Shown here: positions 46,314 through 55,524 of the stretch, piece by piece
Numbering within the stretch: position 1 is the first letter of the stretch
Layout: every line of letters begins with the position of its first letter
Source: Planctopirus ephydatiae
Lineage (GTDB): Bacteria > Planctomycetota > Planctomycetia > Planctomycetales > Planctomycetaceae
Reading direction: 5' to 3'
Assembly: GCF_007752345.1 (NCBI RefSeq)
Contig: NZ_CP036299.1
Location: 1,689,001 to 1,753,000 of the forward strand
Length of the DNA: 64,000 bases
The notes under the pieces: model-generated
Database searches by the model: none
What the model was told of the DNA's origin: nothing
What the model saw: only the letters and a program-made list of their open reading frames with translations
Program-made: the position numbers and the translations under genes

Positions 46314-48532
46314 CAGTTTTGAGCCAGCGGTTCAAGTTCAGCAACAGAAAGTGGAGTCTCTCCACGTTGCCACTGGTTGTAACCAATTTCCTCACGAAAG
46401 CGACTGAATCCACCACCAGGGCCGGTGATGGCCGAAAGTATGCCGTACTTTTTCGCTGAAAAGGCGAGTTCGCTCTTCTCGGAGAGATCCCACTCCTGCG
46501 TGTTCAAACTATGGACTGAAGTACCTGGCTTACGGGAATTGAGGAAAGCAATGGTCAGTTTGGAGGGGTCCACTTCGCCACCGTTAAAGAATTTGCTGAA
46601 GCTGGGTGGGTCTTTCACAATGACGACCGGCTTCCCTTTGAATCCCACCCATTTGGAAACATTGTAAACGTTGTTACGTCCTGTCCATTGGCGTCCGTTC
46701 GAGCTTCCATCAGCTCCTAGAAACGACATGCCCAGCGAATCGCACTTGAAGACATCGTGGAGTGCTTTCACACTGAGTTCGCCGCTGAATTTCTCTGCGA
46801 CAAAGCCATCGATCGTATGCACAGCACTGGCATAAATACCGATTGAAAGCTCTTTTTGACCAGAGATTTCAAATCCTTTCGTGGCGAAAATCACGCTGTT
46901 ATCGATTGTTACCTTCTGGTTATCTGCGACATCGAGTTGCATGGCTGTCGCACTGGTGGCCAGCAACGAATTTTTCACAACGATGCCAGCGCTCCCTTTG
47001 GAACTGATCGCCACCACTCCGCGTTTGGTTCCTTCAGAGAGGGCGCAGTTAAGTAATCGCAACTGCCCGCCATTCACCTGGAGAATCTTCCATGGAATCG
47101 GAGAGGATCCTGACGGTGGATCCATCTGCAAGCGAAGTCCTTCGAGTGTGACGACACCACCATCGATGGTGAACAGGGCACGGGCAATCTCATCTTTCTC
47201 AGGTCGATATCTCAGGCCATTGCTGTCATATCCCACGCCATACTCAAGCACGGGTGTGTAACCGAAGCCTGCTGTGATCGTGAGATCCTGCTTGAACAGA
47301 TCGTTCTGGCAGCGATAGGGGCCATTCCCATCAATACGAATGACTTCTCCAGGCTTGGCAGCGGCCACTGCTTCCTGCAGGGAAGAAAAGCGTGGTAAGC
47401 CTTCGCGTCCCGGCAGACAAAACGCTTGTTCGGGCTCCCCTTCCAGCAATCGCGAAATATCGCTGCCGAGATTAGCCTTTCTTAAAAATAAAACTGCAAA
47501 GGCGGTATCAGCCGGGCTTTCCTTGGAATCTGGCCACGAACCATCCGGCTTCTGAGCCTTCAAGAGTGCTGTAGCCCCTTGATCAAACCACTTCACATCT
47601 CCGAGGCGTTCCAACCCCAGCAGCACACCCAGACGTTCAATGGACCACATGAAATAGCGGGCCGATCCGGGACTCATCCCTTTGGCGTAGTAGCCAACTT
47701 GAGTAAATCCTTTTGCATAGACAGGATCTTGCAGTAACGTGGCTTTTTCGGCGCCTTTCGCGGTTGATGAATTGCGGGTGGCTGCATTCTTCTGAAGTTC
47801 TTCGCGAATCTTGGTGGCTCGTGCGACAGTCAGGCAGAATAAACCTGCTGATGTCATCGCCCCTGTACTATCTGTTTTCGTTCCCTTGGGGTTGTAAGGC
47901 CAGCCACCGTCTTCATTTTGCGAATCGACAAATCGTGCAGCGACCAGTTGCATCGCTTCATCGATCGGTACGCCGTACCGCGAACAGACCCACAGCCCCA
48001 GCACACCAAACTGAGTGCAACTGTTATCTCCCATGCCAGCTTTTCGCTTAGGAGCACGGGCCGTCGACGAAAGCGAAGTGGCATCGACGGTAGGGCAGGT
48101 ATACGTCCACCCGCCGCTTTCCAGCTGGCCAGCGAGTAATCGGGCGCCAATCGTACGAATCAAAGCCTTGTCGGCACGATCACCAACGCGTGCCAGGAGC
48201 AGTGCTGCCAGCGTGAGGTCGTACGTCTGTTTCAGTTCGCCATCAATTCCACGACGAACGCTTTTGTAGCCTTTGTCAACGACCGGGTCATACAACGGCA
48301 CTCCATTTTCAATGAGTGCGAGGGTACACAAAGCCGTAATTCCAACCTGGTGTCCTTCATAAACCCAGCTTCCATCGGCCTCCTGCTTCGACTTGAGGTA
48401 CTCCAGGCCCTTCAGTCGCCCTGCTTCAATGGCCGCGGGGTCGGCGGCGAAAATGACGGACGAATGCGCCAAACTCTGTACGAAGGCAGCCAGCCCGATA
48501 CCCACAATCCACAGGCGTAAAGATCGGCTCAT
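46313..48532 (-). CDS. Secreted alpha/alpha-toroid (squalene-cyclase-like repeats) plus beta-helix-like protein
   Basis: 739 residues. A signal peptide is at 1-30 (LRLWIVGIGLAAFVQSLAHSSVIFAAD). Residues about 35-370 carry prenyltransferase/squalene-oxidase repeats of the terpenoid-cyclase fold: GLEYLKSKQEADGSW, LLAGQLESGGWTY, FVDSQNEDGGWPY, ALLKAQKPDGSWPD. The catalytic DXDD acid motif of real cyclases is not seen. Residues about 400-700 look like a right-handed beta-helix (GGVVTLEGLRLQM, GGQLRLLNCALSEG, AGIVVKNSLLA, VTIDNSVIFA). The start at 48532 has AAGGGAG 7 bases upstream. It follows the polysaccharide genes in the same direction. Confidence 0.85.
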   Translation of the reverse strand: MSRSLRLWIVGIGLAAFVQSLAHSSVIFAADPAAIEAGRLKGLEYLKSKQEADGSWVYEGHQVGITALCTLALIENGVPLYDPVVDKGYKSVRRGIDGELKQTYDLTLAALLLARVGDRADKALIRTIGARLLAGQLESGGWTYTCPTVDATSLSSTARAPKRKAGMGDNSCTQFGVLGLWVCSRYGVPIDEAMQLVAARFVDSQNEDGGWPYNPKGTKTDSTGAMTSAGLFCLTVARATKIREELQKNAATRNSSTAKGAEKATLLQDPVYAKGFTQVGYYAKGMSPGSARYFMWSIERLGVLLGLERLGDVKWFDQGATALLKAQKPDGSWPDSKESPADTAFAVLFLRKANLGSDISRLLEGEPEQAFCLPGREGLPRFSSLQEAVAAAKPGEVIRIDGNGPYRCQNDLFKQDLTITAGFGYTPVLEYGVGYDSNGLRYRPEKDEIARALFTIDGGVVTLEGLRLQMDPPSGSSPIPWKILQVNGGQLRLLNCALSEGTKRGVVAISSKGSAGIVVKNSLLATSATAMQLDVADNQKVTIDNSVIFATKGFEISGQKELSIGIYASAVHTIDGFVAEKFSGELSVKALHDVFKCDSLGMSFLGADGSSNGRQWTGRNNVYNVSKWVGFKGKPVVIVKDPPSFSKFFNGGEVDPSKLTIAFLNSRKPGTSVHSLNTQEWDLSEKSELAFSAKKYGILSAITGPGGGFSRFREEIGYNQWQRGETPLSVAELEPLAQN

Positions 48533-48641
48533 TTGCCACTCCCTTTGCTCAAGCAAACGCATCAATAAGTTTTGATAATTTATTGAGTGTACAGCGAGCA
48601 CCGGAGCAAGCAATGGGAGTTCAGCCAAAAGCCCGGCAATT

Positions 48642-49232
48642 TCACGCAGCTCGACGACCAACTGGTTCGTCGGCCTGACGCACTCCTTCTCGCCTTAACA
48701 CCTTGATGGCGGTCATCCACAGAATCTGCAGATCAAACCACAAAGAATGCTTCAAGGCATACTCGGCATCTAAAGCGACTTTCTCGGGAATCGATAACTC
48801 ATCGCGACCGTTGATCTGTGCCCAGCCAGTCAGGCCAGGCCGCAAAAGATGAACGCGCTCCGCTGTCCGTGCCGCCACGAGGTCATCCTGATTGAAGAGT
48901 GCTGGACGCGGGCCGACAAAACTCATATCACCTCGCAGAATCGACCACAATTGCGGCAGCTCATCGAGACTCGTCTTGCGAAGAAAGTGACCGACCGGCG
49001 TGATCCATGAACGTGAGTCCGTCAATAAATGAGTTGCGACGACCGGCGTATCGATTCGCATCGAGCGAAACTTCGGCATCGGGAAAATTTCGTTGTTCTG
49101 GCCCACACGATTCGACCAGTAAAGTGCCGGCCCACGCGATGTCAGTCGCACCACACAGGCAATCGCCATCATGAGCGGCAGCAGCACAATTCCTGCTGAT
49201 AAAGCCAGCACAACGTCAAATGCACGCTTCAC
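48642..49232 (-). CDS. Small phosphoglycosyl transferase (PglC-type sugar transferase)
   Basis: 196 residues, the compact monotopic form. One hydrophobic segment is at 5-28 ([26 protein letters not shown]), followed by [34 protein letters not shown] (the catalytic Asp-Glu pair) and [17 protein letters not shown]. The enzyme places the first sugar phosphate on undecaprenyl phosphate at the inner face of the membrane. It is near the end of the polysaccharide gene run. Confidence 0.94.
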   Translation of the reverse strand: MKRAFDVVLALSAGIVLLPLMMAIACVVRLTSRGPALYWSNRVGQNNEIFPMPKFRSMRIDTPVVATHLLTDSRSWITPVGHFLRKTSLDELPQLWSILRGDMSFVGPRPALFNQDDLVAARTAERVHLLRPGLTGWAQINGRDELSIPEKVALDAEYALKHSLWFDLQILWMTAIKVLRREGVRQADEPVGRRAA

Positions 49233-49275
49233 CTGAAAACCTCAATCTCGCAGACGATCCTCATGGCCAACGGCT

Positions 49276-50292
49276 CTAAGCCGCCCGTTGACAATGTCTC
49301 GCCGATTCAAGCGTTTCGATCAAGTTCAGTTCGCCAGCCGCATCCCGCCAGCCATCGACCAGGGAAACTGCGGGAGCCATCCCCAGTTCCCGCCAAAGTG
49401 CCGACCCATCCACCGCCACATCTTCGCACATCCGCTCAATTTGAGCCGGGCCAATAGAGGAATTCTTTCCAATCAATCCCAGTCCCCGCTCCAACAGAGT
49501 GGCCGCACCCATTGCGGCCCATTTGGGGATATGCACAATCCTTGGTCTCTTCTGGATTGCTTTGGAAATTGATTCAGCGATTTCGTTCAACGAGTAAGGT
49601 GATGGATCGCAAAGATTCATCGCCTTGTCGGAAATCTTGGTTCGACTCGCACAGGCGATACTCGCCCTCGCGACATCAACAGCGTGAATGAGTGTTTGTC
49701 GATTGGTGCCGTCGCCAACGATCGGGATGACACCTCGCTGTGCCAACCGCAGATATCGCCCGTAATTCCCTTTCAATCCTCTCCCATAAACAGGTGCTAG
49801 GCGGAGCACATCAGTACCGGGGAAGGACAACGCGATCTTTTCAGATGCCAATTTACTTTCTGCATACCAGTTTGTTGGATTCGGCGGGGTTGCTTCGTTG
49901 AGAAGCCCATTACCAAAAGAACCGACATAGACATTGATTGTACTATAAACAATTGTGCGGTCGACACCCGCCTCCAAAGCGGCTTGGCAGACCGACCGCG
50001 TCCCTTCGACGTTGGTTTCCCAATAGAGCCGCTTCATGTCGGCGGTCGGGTTGTTGATGTGCAGCAAAGCCGCCAGATGAAAGACGCAATCGACGTCTCT
50101 CATGGCCTCAGCGAGTTTCGCTTTGTCGTTGATGTCACCAACGACGAAGTCTTGGCACAGGCTGATCTTCGGTCGATTTCGGCCGTAACCGCGCACTGAT
50201 ATTCCTAGCTGCCTAAGCGCCTCGATCAACGCCTGGCCAACAGCACCAGTTGCTCCTGTCACAAGAGCGATTGAGTGAGAATTAGATATCAT
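49276..50292 (-). CDS. NAD-dependent sugar epimerase/dehydratase (extended SDR)
   Basis: 338 residues. The Rossmann motif TGATGAVG is at 13-20; the SDR active site has STINVY followed by YAESK (Tyr and Lys). The pairing with the phosphoglycosyl transferase downstream is common for enzymes that make the first sugar (for example 4-keto reductases and 4-epimerases of UDP-GlcNAc derivatives); the exact reaction is inference. It overlaps the glycosyltransferase gene by 4 bases (50289-50292). Confidence 0.9.
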   Translation of the reverse strand: MISNSHSIALVTGATGAVGQALIEALRQLGISVRGYGRNRPKISLCQDFVVGDINDKAKLAEAMRDVDCVFHLAALLHINNPTADMKRLYWETNVEGTRSVCQAALEAGVDRTIVYSTINVYVGSFGNGLLNEATPPNPTNWYAESKLASEKIALSFPGTDVLRLAPVYGRGLKGNYGRYLRLAQRGVIPIVGDGTNRQTLIHAVDVARASIACASRTKISDKAMNLCDPSPYSLNEIAESISKAIQKRPRIVHIPKWAAMGAATLLERGLGLIGKNSSIGPAQIERMCEDVAVDGSALWRELGMAPAVSLVDGWRDAAGELNLIETLESARHCQRAA

Positions 50293-51512
50293 GCCGCTAT
50301 TTGCCCCGAATCGGATTGCGTTGGTCCCGGCTTTAGTGAAATCCCCTTCTCAATAAGAAGGCGACAAAACAACCGATAGAGTTCCGTCCAGATTCGCTCG
50401 GGATCATAATCTCGCTTCGCACGAGCGCGAGCTGCCTGGCCATGCTTTTCACGTAGAAAGGGATCATCGATATAGGCACCAATCGCCTGAGCCAGCGCCG
50501 GAACATTGCCCAGGGGAACCACAGTGCCTGTCTCGCCATCCAGAATTGCATCCACGGTACCAGTCGCTGCATAGCCAACCGTTGGAATACCAGCACAAGC
50601 AGCCTCCAGAGGGACATTAGGAAATCCCTCCCGGAATGAAGGCAAAACCAAAATCTGAAAATGTGGGTAGTAGAGCGAAGTATCAGTTACAAAATCCGTG
50701 ACCACGACTCGCGAATCATTTTCAATAGCCTGCCGAACGAAAGGGGACACAGGATCGCCATCCTCAAATCCGCCGACCAGTAGTAAACGGCATTTCTGTT
50801 CACGCTCGTTGATCCGACAAAAGGCCGCGTAAAGATCTTCAACACCTTTATCCTTGGTCAGACGTCCGACAAATCCAATCCAGGGTAGCGAGCGTTCGCT
50901 CTGTGGTTCAGGTGTAACTTGCTTTACTTTTTCAGTATCCGGAAAGGCAAACCGTTCAAACTCGACACCGCTTGACGTTCCATCTCCAAGAACAACCAAC
51001 TGATTTGCAGTCGCCAAGCCATATCTGATCACCGCATTCTTGAGACTTTCTCCGACACACCAACAGACTGTCGATGCGCTAATGGCAAGTCTCTCGCAGG
51101 CCCACGTCAACCAGCGCTTCGGCCCACGACAAGTCTCCATTCTTAAACCAAATTGAGCATAAACACGAGCAGGAACACGGCACATGAATGCGGCCACGCT
51201 CCCCAGAAAACCCGCCTTGGGAGTGGCGCAAAGCACCATTTCTGGAGCAAGTTCACGCAAAACCGATCTCAGCTTAAAGAGTGAGATCAAATCCCGCCAA
51301 GGCGAAATCTCCCGATCAAAATCAAGAGCATGAAAACTTCCGCCCTCGTGCTCAACAAGTTCTCTGGCTGCTTCATCCTCAGGAGCAACAACAGAAACGC
51401 TCCAACCCCGATTCGCAAATGATCGAATACAGCCGCGAAAACAAGTTTTAACACTTTGGGGAGTGGTGACAATGATCGCAATATCGCAATGAAGATCACG
51501 ACCATGCTTCAT
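50289..51512 (-). CDS. Glycosyltransferase, GT-B fold (GT4-like)
   Basis: 407 residues. The C-terminal half has WIGFVGRLTKDKGVEDLYAAF, LLLVGG, and the EX7E donor-binding motif in SFREGFPNVPLEAACAGIPTVGYAATGTVDAI. The N-terminal half is the acceptor domain. The sugar and linkage cannot be read from sequence. The ATG at 51512 has AAGGAAT upstream. The gene is 63 bases after the next glycosyltransferase. Confidence 0.93.
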   Translation of the reverse strand: MKHGRDLHCDIAIIVTTPQSVKTCFRGCIRSFANRGWSVSVVAPEDEAARELVEHEGGSFHALDFDREISPWRDLISLFKLRSVLRELAPEMVLCATPKAGFLGSVAAFMCRVPARVYAQFGLRMETCRGPKRWLTWACERLAISASTVCWCVGESLKNAVIRYGLATANQLVVLGDGTSSGVEFERFAFPDTEKVKQVTPEPQSERSLPWIGFVGRLTKDKGVEDLYAAFCRINEREQKCRLLLVGGFEDGDPVSPFVRQAIENDSRVVVTDFVTDTSLYYPHFQILVLPSFREGFPNVPLEAACAGIPTVGYAATGTVDAILDGETGTVVPLGNVPALAQAIGAYIDDPFLREKHGQAARARAKRDYDPERIWTELYRLFCRLLIEKGISLKPGPTQSDSGQIAA

Positions 51513-51575
51513 TTAGAATTCCTTACTCAGCGAAGCTATATGAAAAATATTATAACTAAACAAGAGTCAATTGTT

Positions 51576-52745
51576 TCATGCCGCTCGAGAACGTTCCTCG
51601 CCCGCTTCCGCATGACAACCGCAGAGTGATTGCCAAAGCCTCAGATGCCTCCCGGCGACCTCGTTCATGTCGAATGAACTCGCTATTCTAGTCCTAGCCT
51701 CATTACCCATCGCACGGAGTTGCCCAGAGGAGAGTGACAGCAACTGGTTCATCTCACGAACGAGCGAGTCGACATCCCCTTTGGGCACGACTCTCCCGGC
51801 GCTTCCTACGACATAAGCGGCACCTCCGGTGTCACTGACAATACACGGAACGCCGCTGGCCATGGATTCTGCAACGGCATTGGGAAATCCTTCATTCATC
51901 TTCGACATCAATACACCAATATCAAGACTGGCATGCAATCTTGCCATGTCGTGTCGAAGTCCCATGACGTGAAATCTATCCATACATTCGGACGCGTTGG
52001 GCAATTTGCTGATCTCATTCCGAGCTAAATCTGTCCCCTCCCCGCAAAGAAGAAAATGCACATCAGAATGCCTTCCACAAACCTGCGCTGCTGCATTGAG
52101 AAAAGATTCATGGTCTTTCGCGGGATCCCAGCGAGCGAACATACCTACGAGTCTCGACGACATAGGAATTCCGAGTTCGGCTCGAACCGAATCCCGATCT
52201 CCACGATTTGGTTTGAAGACTGACAGATGATATCCGTTGGGAATCACCAACATCTTCTCACAATGATACCCGATCTCCGTATGAGCTGCTTGAACAGCAG
52301 GTGAATTACAGACAATCTTCGATGGCACATACTTAGATAGGTGAGCGCAAAGTGAGCGCACCACACCTGATGTACGCCCCACAAGATCAACCGTCGCACT
52401 TGTCCGAAGATTCCATACCACAGGGATTTGACCAATAGTCGCAATCTGGAGAAATGCAGCAAGAAGATCGGCCTGATACATCCAGGTGACAATTAGATGT
52501 GGGCGGATTTGCCGGCATTTGTTGATTGCACGGATGGCACCACCCAGCGAAGCAGAGCCGCGAGTCAAATTGAGTGAGAAGACCTCTCGTGAACTACGTA
52601 CATATTCTTTATCCATTGGCCCGGGTGGCAACAGCGTAATAACGTAATTGTCGATACCCTTTGCGGCGGAGAACTCCAAAAGTCCAGCCAATGCCCGCTC
52701 GGTTCCGCCGACATGACTGCTGTTGATGATATGCAGGATTTTCAC
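51576..52745 (-). CDS. Glycosyltransferase, GT-B fold (GT4-like)
   Basis: 389 residues from a GTG whose bases overlap the stop of the gene before it (52742-52745). The opening MKILHIINSSHVGGTERALAGLL is typical of GT4 acceptor domains. VGMFARWDPAKDHESFLNAAA and MSKMNEGFPNAVAESMASGVPCIVSDTGGAAYVVG (EX7E) mark the donor half. It adds a hexose-type sugar to the lipid-linked repeat unit; identity unknown. Confidence 0.93.
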   Translation of the reverse strand: MKILHIINSSHVGGTERALAGLLEFSAAKGIDNYVITLLPPGPMDKEYVRSSREVFSLNLTRGSASLGGAIRAINKCRQIRPHLIVTWMYQADLLAAFLQIATIGQIPVVWNLRTSATVDLVGRTSGVVRSLCAHLSKYVPSKIVCNSPAVQAAHTEIGYHCEKMLVIPNGYHLSVFKPNRGDRDSVRAELGIPMSSRLVGMFARWDPAKDHESFLNAAAQVCGRHSDVHFLLCGEGTDLARNEISKLPNASECMDRFHVMGLRHDMARLHASLDIGVLMSKMNEGFPNAVAESMASGVPCIVSDTGGAAYVVGSAGRVVPKGDVDSLVREMNQLLSLSSGQLRAMGNEARTRIASSFDMNEVAGRHLRLWQSLCGCHAEAGEERSRAA

Positions 52746-53890
52746 TGCCCCTCCCCTCTTTTCGCTTCCCCGCTATCTGGAATCGCTATTCCCATCAAAG
52801 CCAGATACTGCCTAACGACATTCGGAGCATCAAAAAACTGCCTCGTAATCTCTACGCTCTTCGTCGAAAGAGGTTTAAACCATTCGTCACTCCACTCTTC
52901 AAGATGATCTACGATGCGCTCCTGAAGCGAGACCTTGGTTAAAAGTTCTTCAACGCCACCCGGAATTCTAAGGGAAACAAAAGGGCAACCGCATGCGATG
53001 GCTTCGACCAGCACGTTCGGCATGTTCTCATACTCGGAGGAGAGGACGAACAGATCCGCATGGGCCATCCACCGCCACGGATTGCTGTCGAAGCCCACAA
53101 ACTGAACATGTTCATCAAGTTGCAACTCCCGCACAAGCGTGGTCAATGGGCCGCGCTCTGCTCCATCTCCAACGATAGCTAGCTGGCTTCCTGGGGCTTT
53201 TTCCAGCAGCTTCGGAAATGCCGCGACCACCCGATTGAACGCCTTTACCTTCGCGAGTCGTCCGACAACCACAATTCTTCTTGCGTCTGGAAATTCTTTC
53301 GAGCGTCGGGGAAAAGGGTCTTCGGAACTATCGACTCGATGGCGAATCGTATCAAAGGATACCGGATTGTAAATTGTAGAAATCCGCGTCGGAGCCACCC
53401 TGCCATATTTAACAATACCACTTTTGGATCCGTTGGACTCACATATGACATTGTCAAGCTGCGGATAGCCAATTCGCACCAACAGTTTCAGGAAAAACTG
53501 CTTGCTTGCGGGAAAACTCGAATCGCGGCCTTCTTTAGAAAAAACGGCGTCGAGAAGACTTGTTTCCCTTGCTACGACTCGCACACTCCGTGGAAACAAG
53601 CACCTGGCGGCGCCAACCAGCGCATTGACATGAGTTCCTACAGTCAAAATGACATCCGGTCTCCAACGCCAGACCTCTAGTAACATTTTGGGAAATGCAC
53701 TTAACGCGCGTGACGATCTAAAATCAACCAGTCGCACCGACGGGGATACTTCATCCTTCAAGCCGCCAGAAGCGTCGCCAGTGACAAGTGTTGTGTTGAC
53801 TCCCACCGTCGACAGGGCGTTGGCGAGATTGCATATGACCCTTTCCGCACCTCCAACGTCAAGATTGGCCACACAACAAAAAACACGCAT
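52742..53890 (-). CDS. Glycosyltransferase, GT-B fold (GT4-like)
   Basis: 382 residues from the ATG at 53890 with GGAAG five bases upstream; the frame stays open to 53920. It begins MRVFCCVANLDVGGAERVICNLANALSTVG. IVVVGRLAKVKAFNRVVAAFPKLL and LSSEYENMPNVLVEAIACGCPFVSLRIPGGVEELL (EX7E) are the donor part. It is similar in plan to the two glycosyltransferases downstream but not a simple duplicate. Confidence 0.93.
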   Translation of the reverse strand: MRVFCCVANLDVGGAERVICNLANALSTVGVNTTLVTGDASGGLKDEVSPSVRLVDFRSSRALSAFPKMLLEVWRWRPDVILTVGTHVNALVGAARCLFPRSVRVVARETSLLDAVFSKEGRDSSFPASKQFFLKLLVRIGYPQLDNVICESNGSKSGIVKYGRVAPTRISTIYNPVSFDTIRHRVDSSEDPFPRRSKEFPDARRIVVVGRLAKVKAFNRVVAAFPKLLEKAPGSQLAIVGDGAERGPLTTLVRELQLDEHVQFVGFDSNPWRWMAHADLFVLSSEYENMPNVLVEAIACGCPFVSLRIPGGVEELLTKVSLQERIVDHLEEWSDEWFKPLSTKSVEITRQFFDAPNVVRQYLALMGIAIPDSGEAKRGEGQ

Positions 53891-54003
53891 GATTCTTCCG
53901 CCCGAATACAAGTTCCACAAAAACTAAATTACTGCCGTATCATTGAGAAGCCCGTCGCAGTCGATCGATGAGCTACCTAACCAGCCTTGAGAAATCTGAC
54001 GCC

Positions 54004-55332
54004 TCATCTCATCGGAGAAGGCCCCGCGATCTCTCGCAACATCGAATCCATACCTCTCTGGCGAGCTAGGCCCTGGCGGTTTGACGTCATAGCCATGGAA
54101 ACCAAGCCGCAAGCCAGTCCAATAATCAGAATGCGCTTTTCTATCGTTATCTGAAAACCAATGTCGTTACGATGAAAATAGAATGCCCAATAGGCCGCCA
54201 TCACCATCAGGACGACCCTCCCCCTGGCTCCGCTTTTTAAGGCTGCTGATTGCACCAGTGCGAGCACACCATTAAAAAGCACGACAAAAAGTAAAAGACC
54301 AATCCATCCAAATGAAGCGTATACCTGCGCCCAGCAATTACCTGCCATACCATAGCGTACATCGGGAAACAGCGCAGGCTGATAACAACTATTGAAAGTT
54401 TCGCCACCACCGGCCACTACGTTTCCGAAAGGCAGGAGATTGACTATGATCTGACCGATGTAGTGACTAGGGTCCACTACGAAGTCACGTGCAAGCACTT
54501 CGTTAAGAATGACTTGTGTAACAAACGGTTCACTCTCCGAGACAGAGGTAGCATAAGTGTTCCACTCTCCGAGCAGTCGAAGTGCGGCCTCGTAGTCACC
54601 CGTCTTTACAAAGTATTGAATGCTTTTGTAGACAAACACCGTCATGCCCAAGAAAAGCCCTGCGATGACGCGACCAGGATTGTCCAACACGATTCGAACC
54701 GGTGTTGCATTACTCATCTGAACAAGAAAAGTCGCCATTATAGCGATCGCGAATTCTGATCGGGAGCCAAAATACATGCTGAGAAGCAACATGATCACCC
54801 CGACAATGATTCCATTTCGGTGACCGGTCAATACAGCTGCTGGCAGCAACAATACGATAGTCGACGACCATAGTAGAAACCACCTGTCGATACTTGCGAG
54901 GAAATCGTCTTTTTCCGCAGTCACAAGGTTGCTCCCACACGACCAGACGACCATTGCGAGACCAACACACGATATCACCATCAGTGTGGAAACGAACGTC
55001 GCCTCGGGCCTTTGATCCCGAGACAGTCCTGCGGGAAAGGGCTTTACGGGTACTTTTGCCTTGGGATATGTGTGATCCCATATCCACGCTGAAGCCCAGA
55101 TCGAAGCGACAATTAACGTCATAACAATATGAGTCTTGGCGTCGAGTGAAATTGTACGTTTGGTTCCGAGCGCTTCATAAAAGAATGAAGGATCATTAGT
55201 ATAACCAAATGTTCCCGGTAGAAAATAAATGAAGGCGGCGGCAAATGCCAACGTGTAGACGTCTGGCCGACGACGGCTCGCACCGAACCATACGCTCCCA
55301 GCTATCAGCACTAGTAAAAACACCGCATGCAT
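54004..55332 (-). CDS. Wzy-like oligosaccharide repeat-unit polymerase
   Basis: 442 residues with ten or more hydrophobic segments and two larger loops outside the membrane, one near residues 255-335 (TGDYEAALRLLGEWNTYATSVSESEPF...). This plan, and the position between a flippase and glycosyltransferases, fits an O-antigen/EPS polymerase that joins repeat units in the periplasm. Wzy proteins share little sequence, so this is mostly from topology and context. Confidence 0.75.
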   Translation of the reverse strand: MHAVFLLVLIAGSVWFGASRRRPDVYTLAFAAAFIYFLPGTFGYTNDPSFFYEALGTKRTISLDAKTHIVMTLIVASIWASAWIWDHTYPKAKVPVKPFPAGLSRDQRPEATFVSTLMVISCVGLAMVVWSCGSNLVTAEKDDFLASIDRWFLLWSSTIVLLLPAAVLTGHRNGIIVGVIMLLLSMYFGSRSEFAIAIMATFLVQMSNATPVRIVLDNPGRVIAGLFLGMTVFVYKSIQYFVKTGDYEAALRLLGEWNTYATSVSESEPFVTQVILNEVLARDFVVDPSHYIGQIIVNLLPFGNVVAGGGETFNSCYQPALFPDVRYGMAGNCWAQVYASFGWIGLLLFVVLFNGVLALVQSAALKSGARGRVVLMVMAAYWAFYFHRNDIGFQITIEKRILIIGLACGLVSMAMTSNRQGLARQRGMDSMLREIAGPSPMR

Positions 55333-55524
55333 TCGAGAGTACTCACGTTAGCGCATTATCATTGCGGTCACACCACAGTTCGTACTCAACCTCAACGATT
55401 CGAGTACCTGCCATATTGGAGTCGCAGATCAAGTTCATGCTGGCATGTGTATCTTTCGGATCCTGGTTGCTCCTCCATACCCAGTCGCAACTCATAATGT
55501 TTACTCGCAATTATTCAAGAAGCT

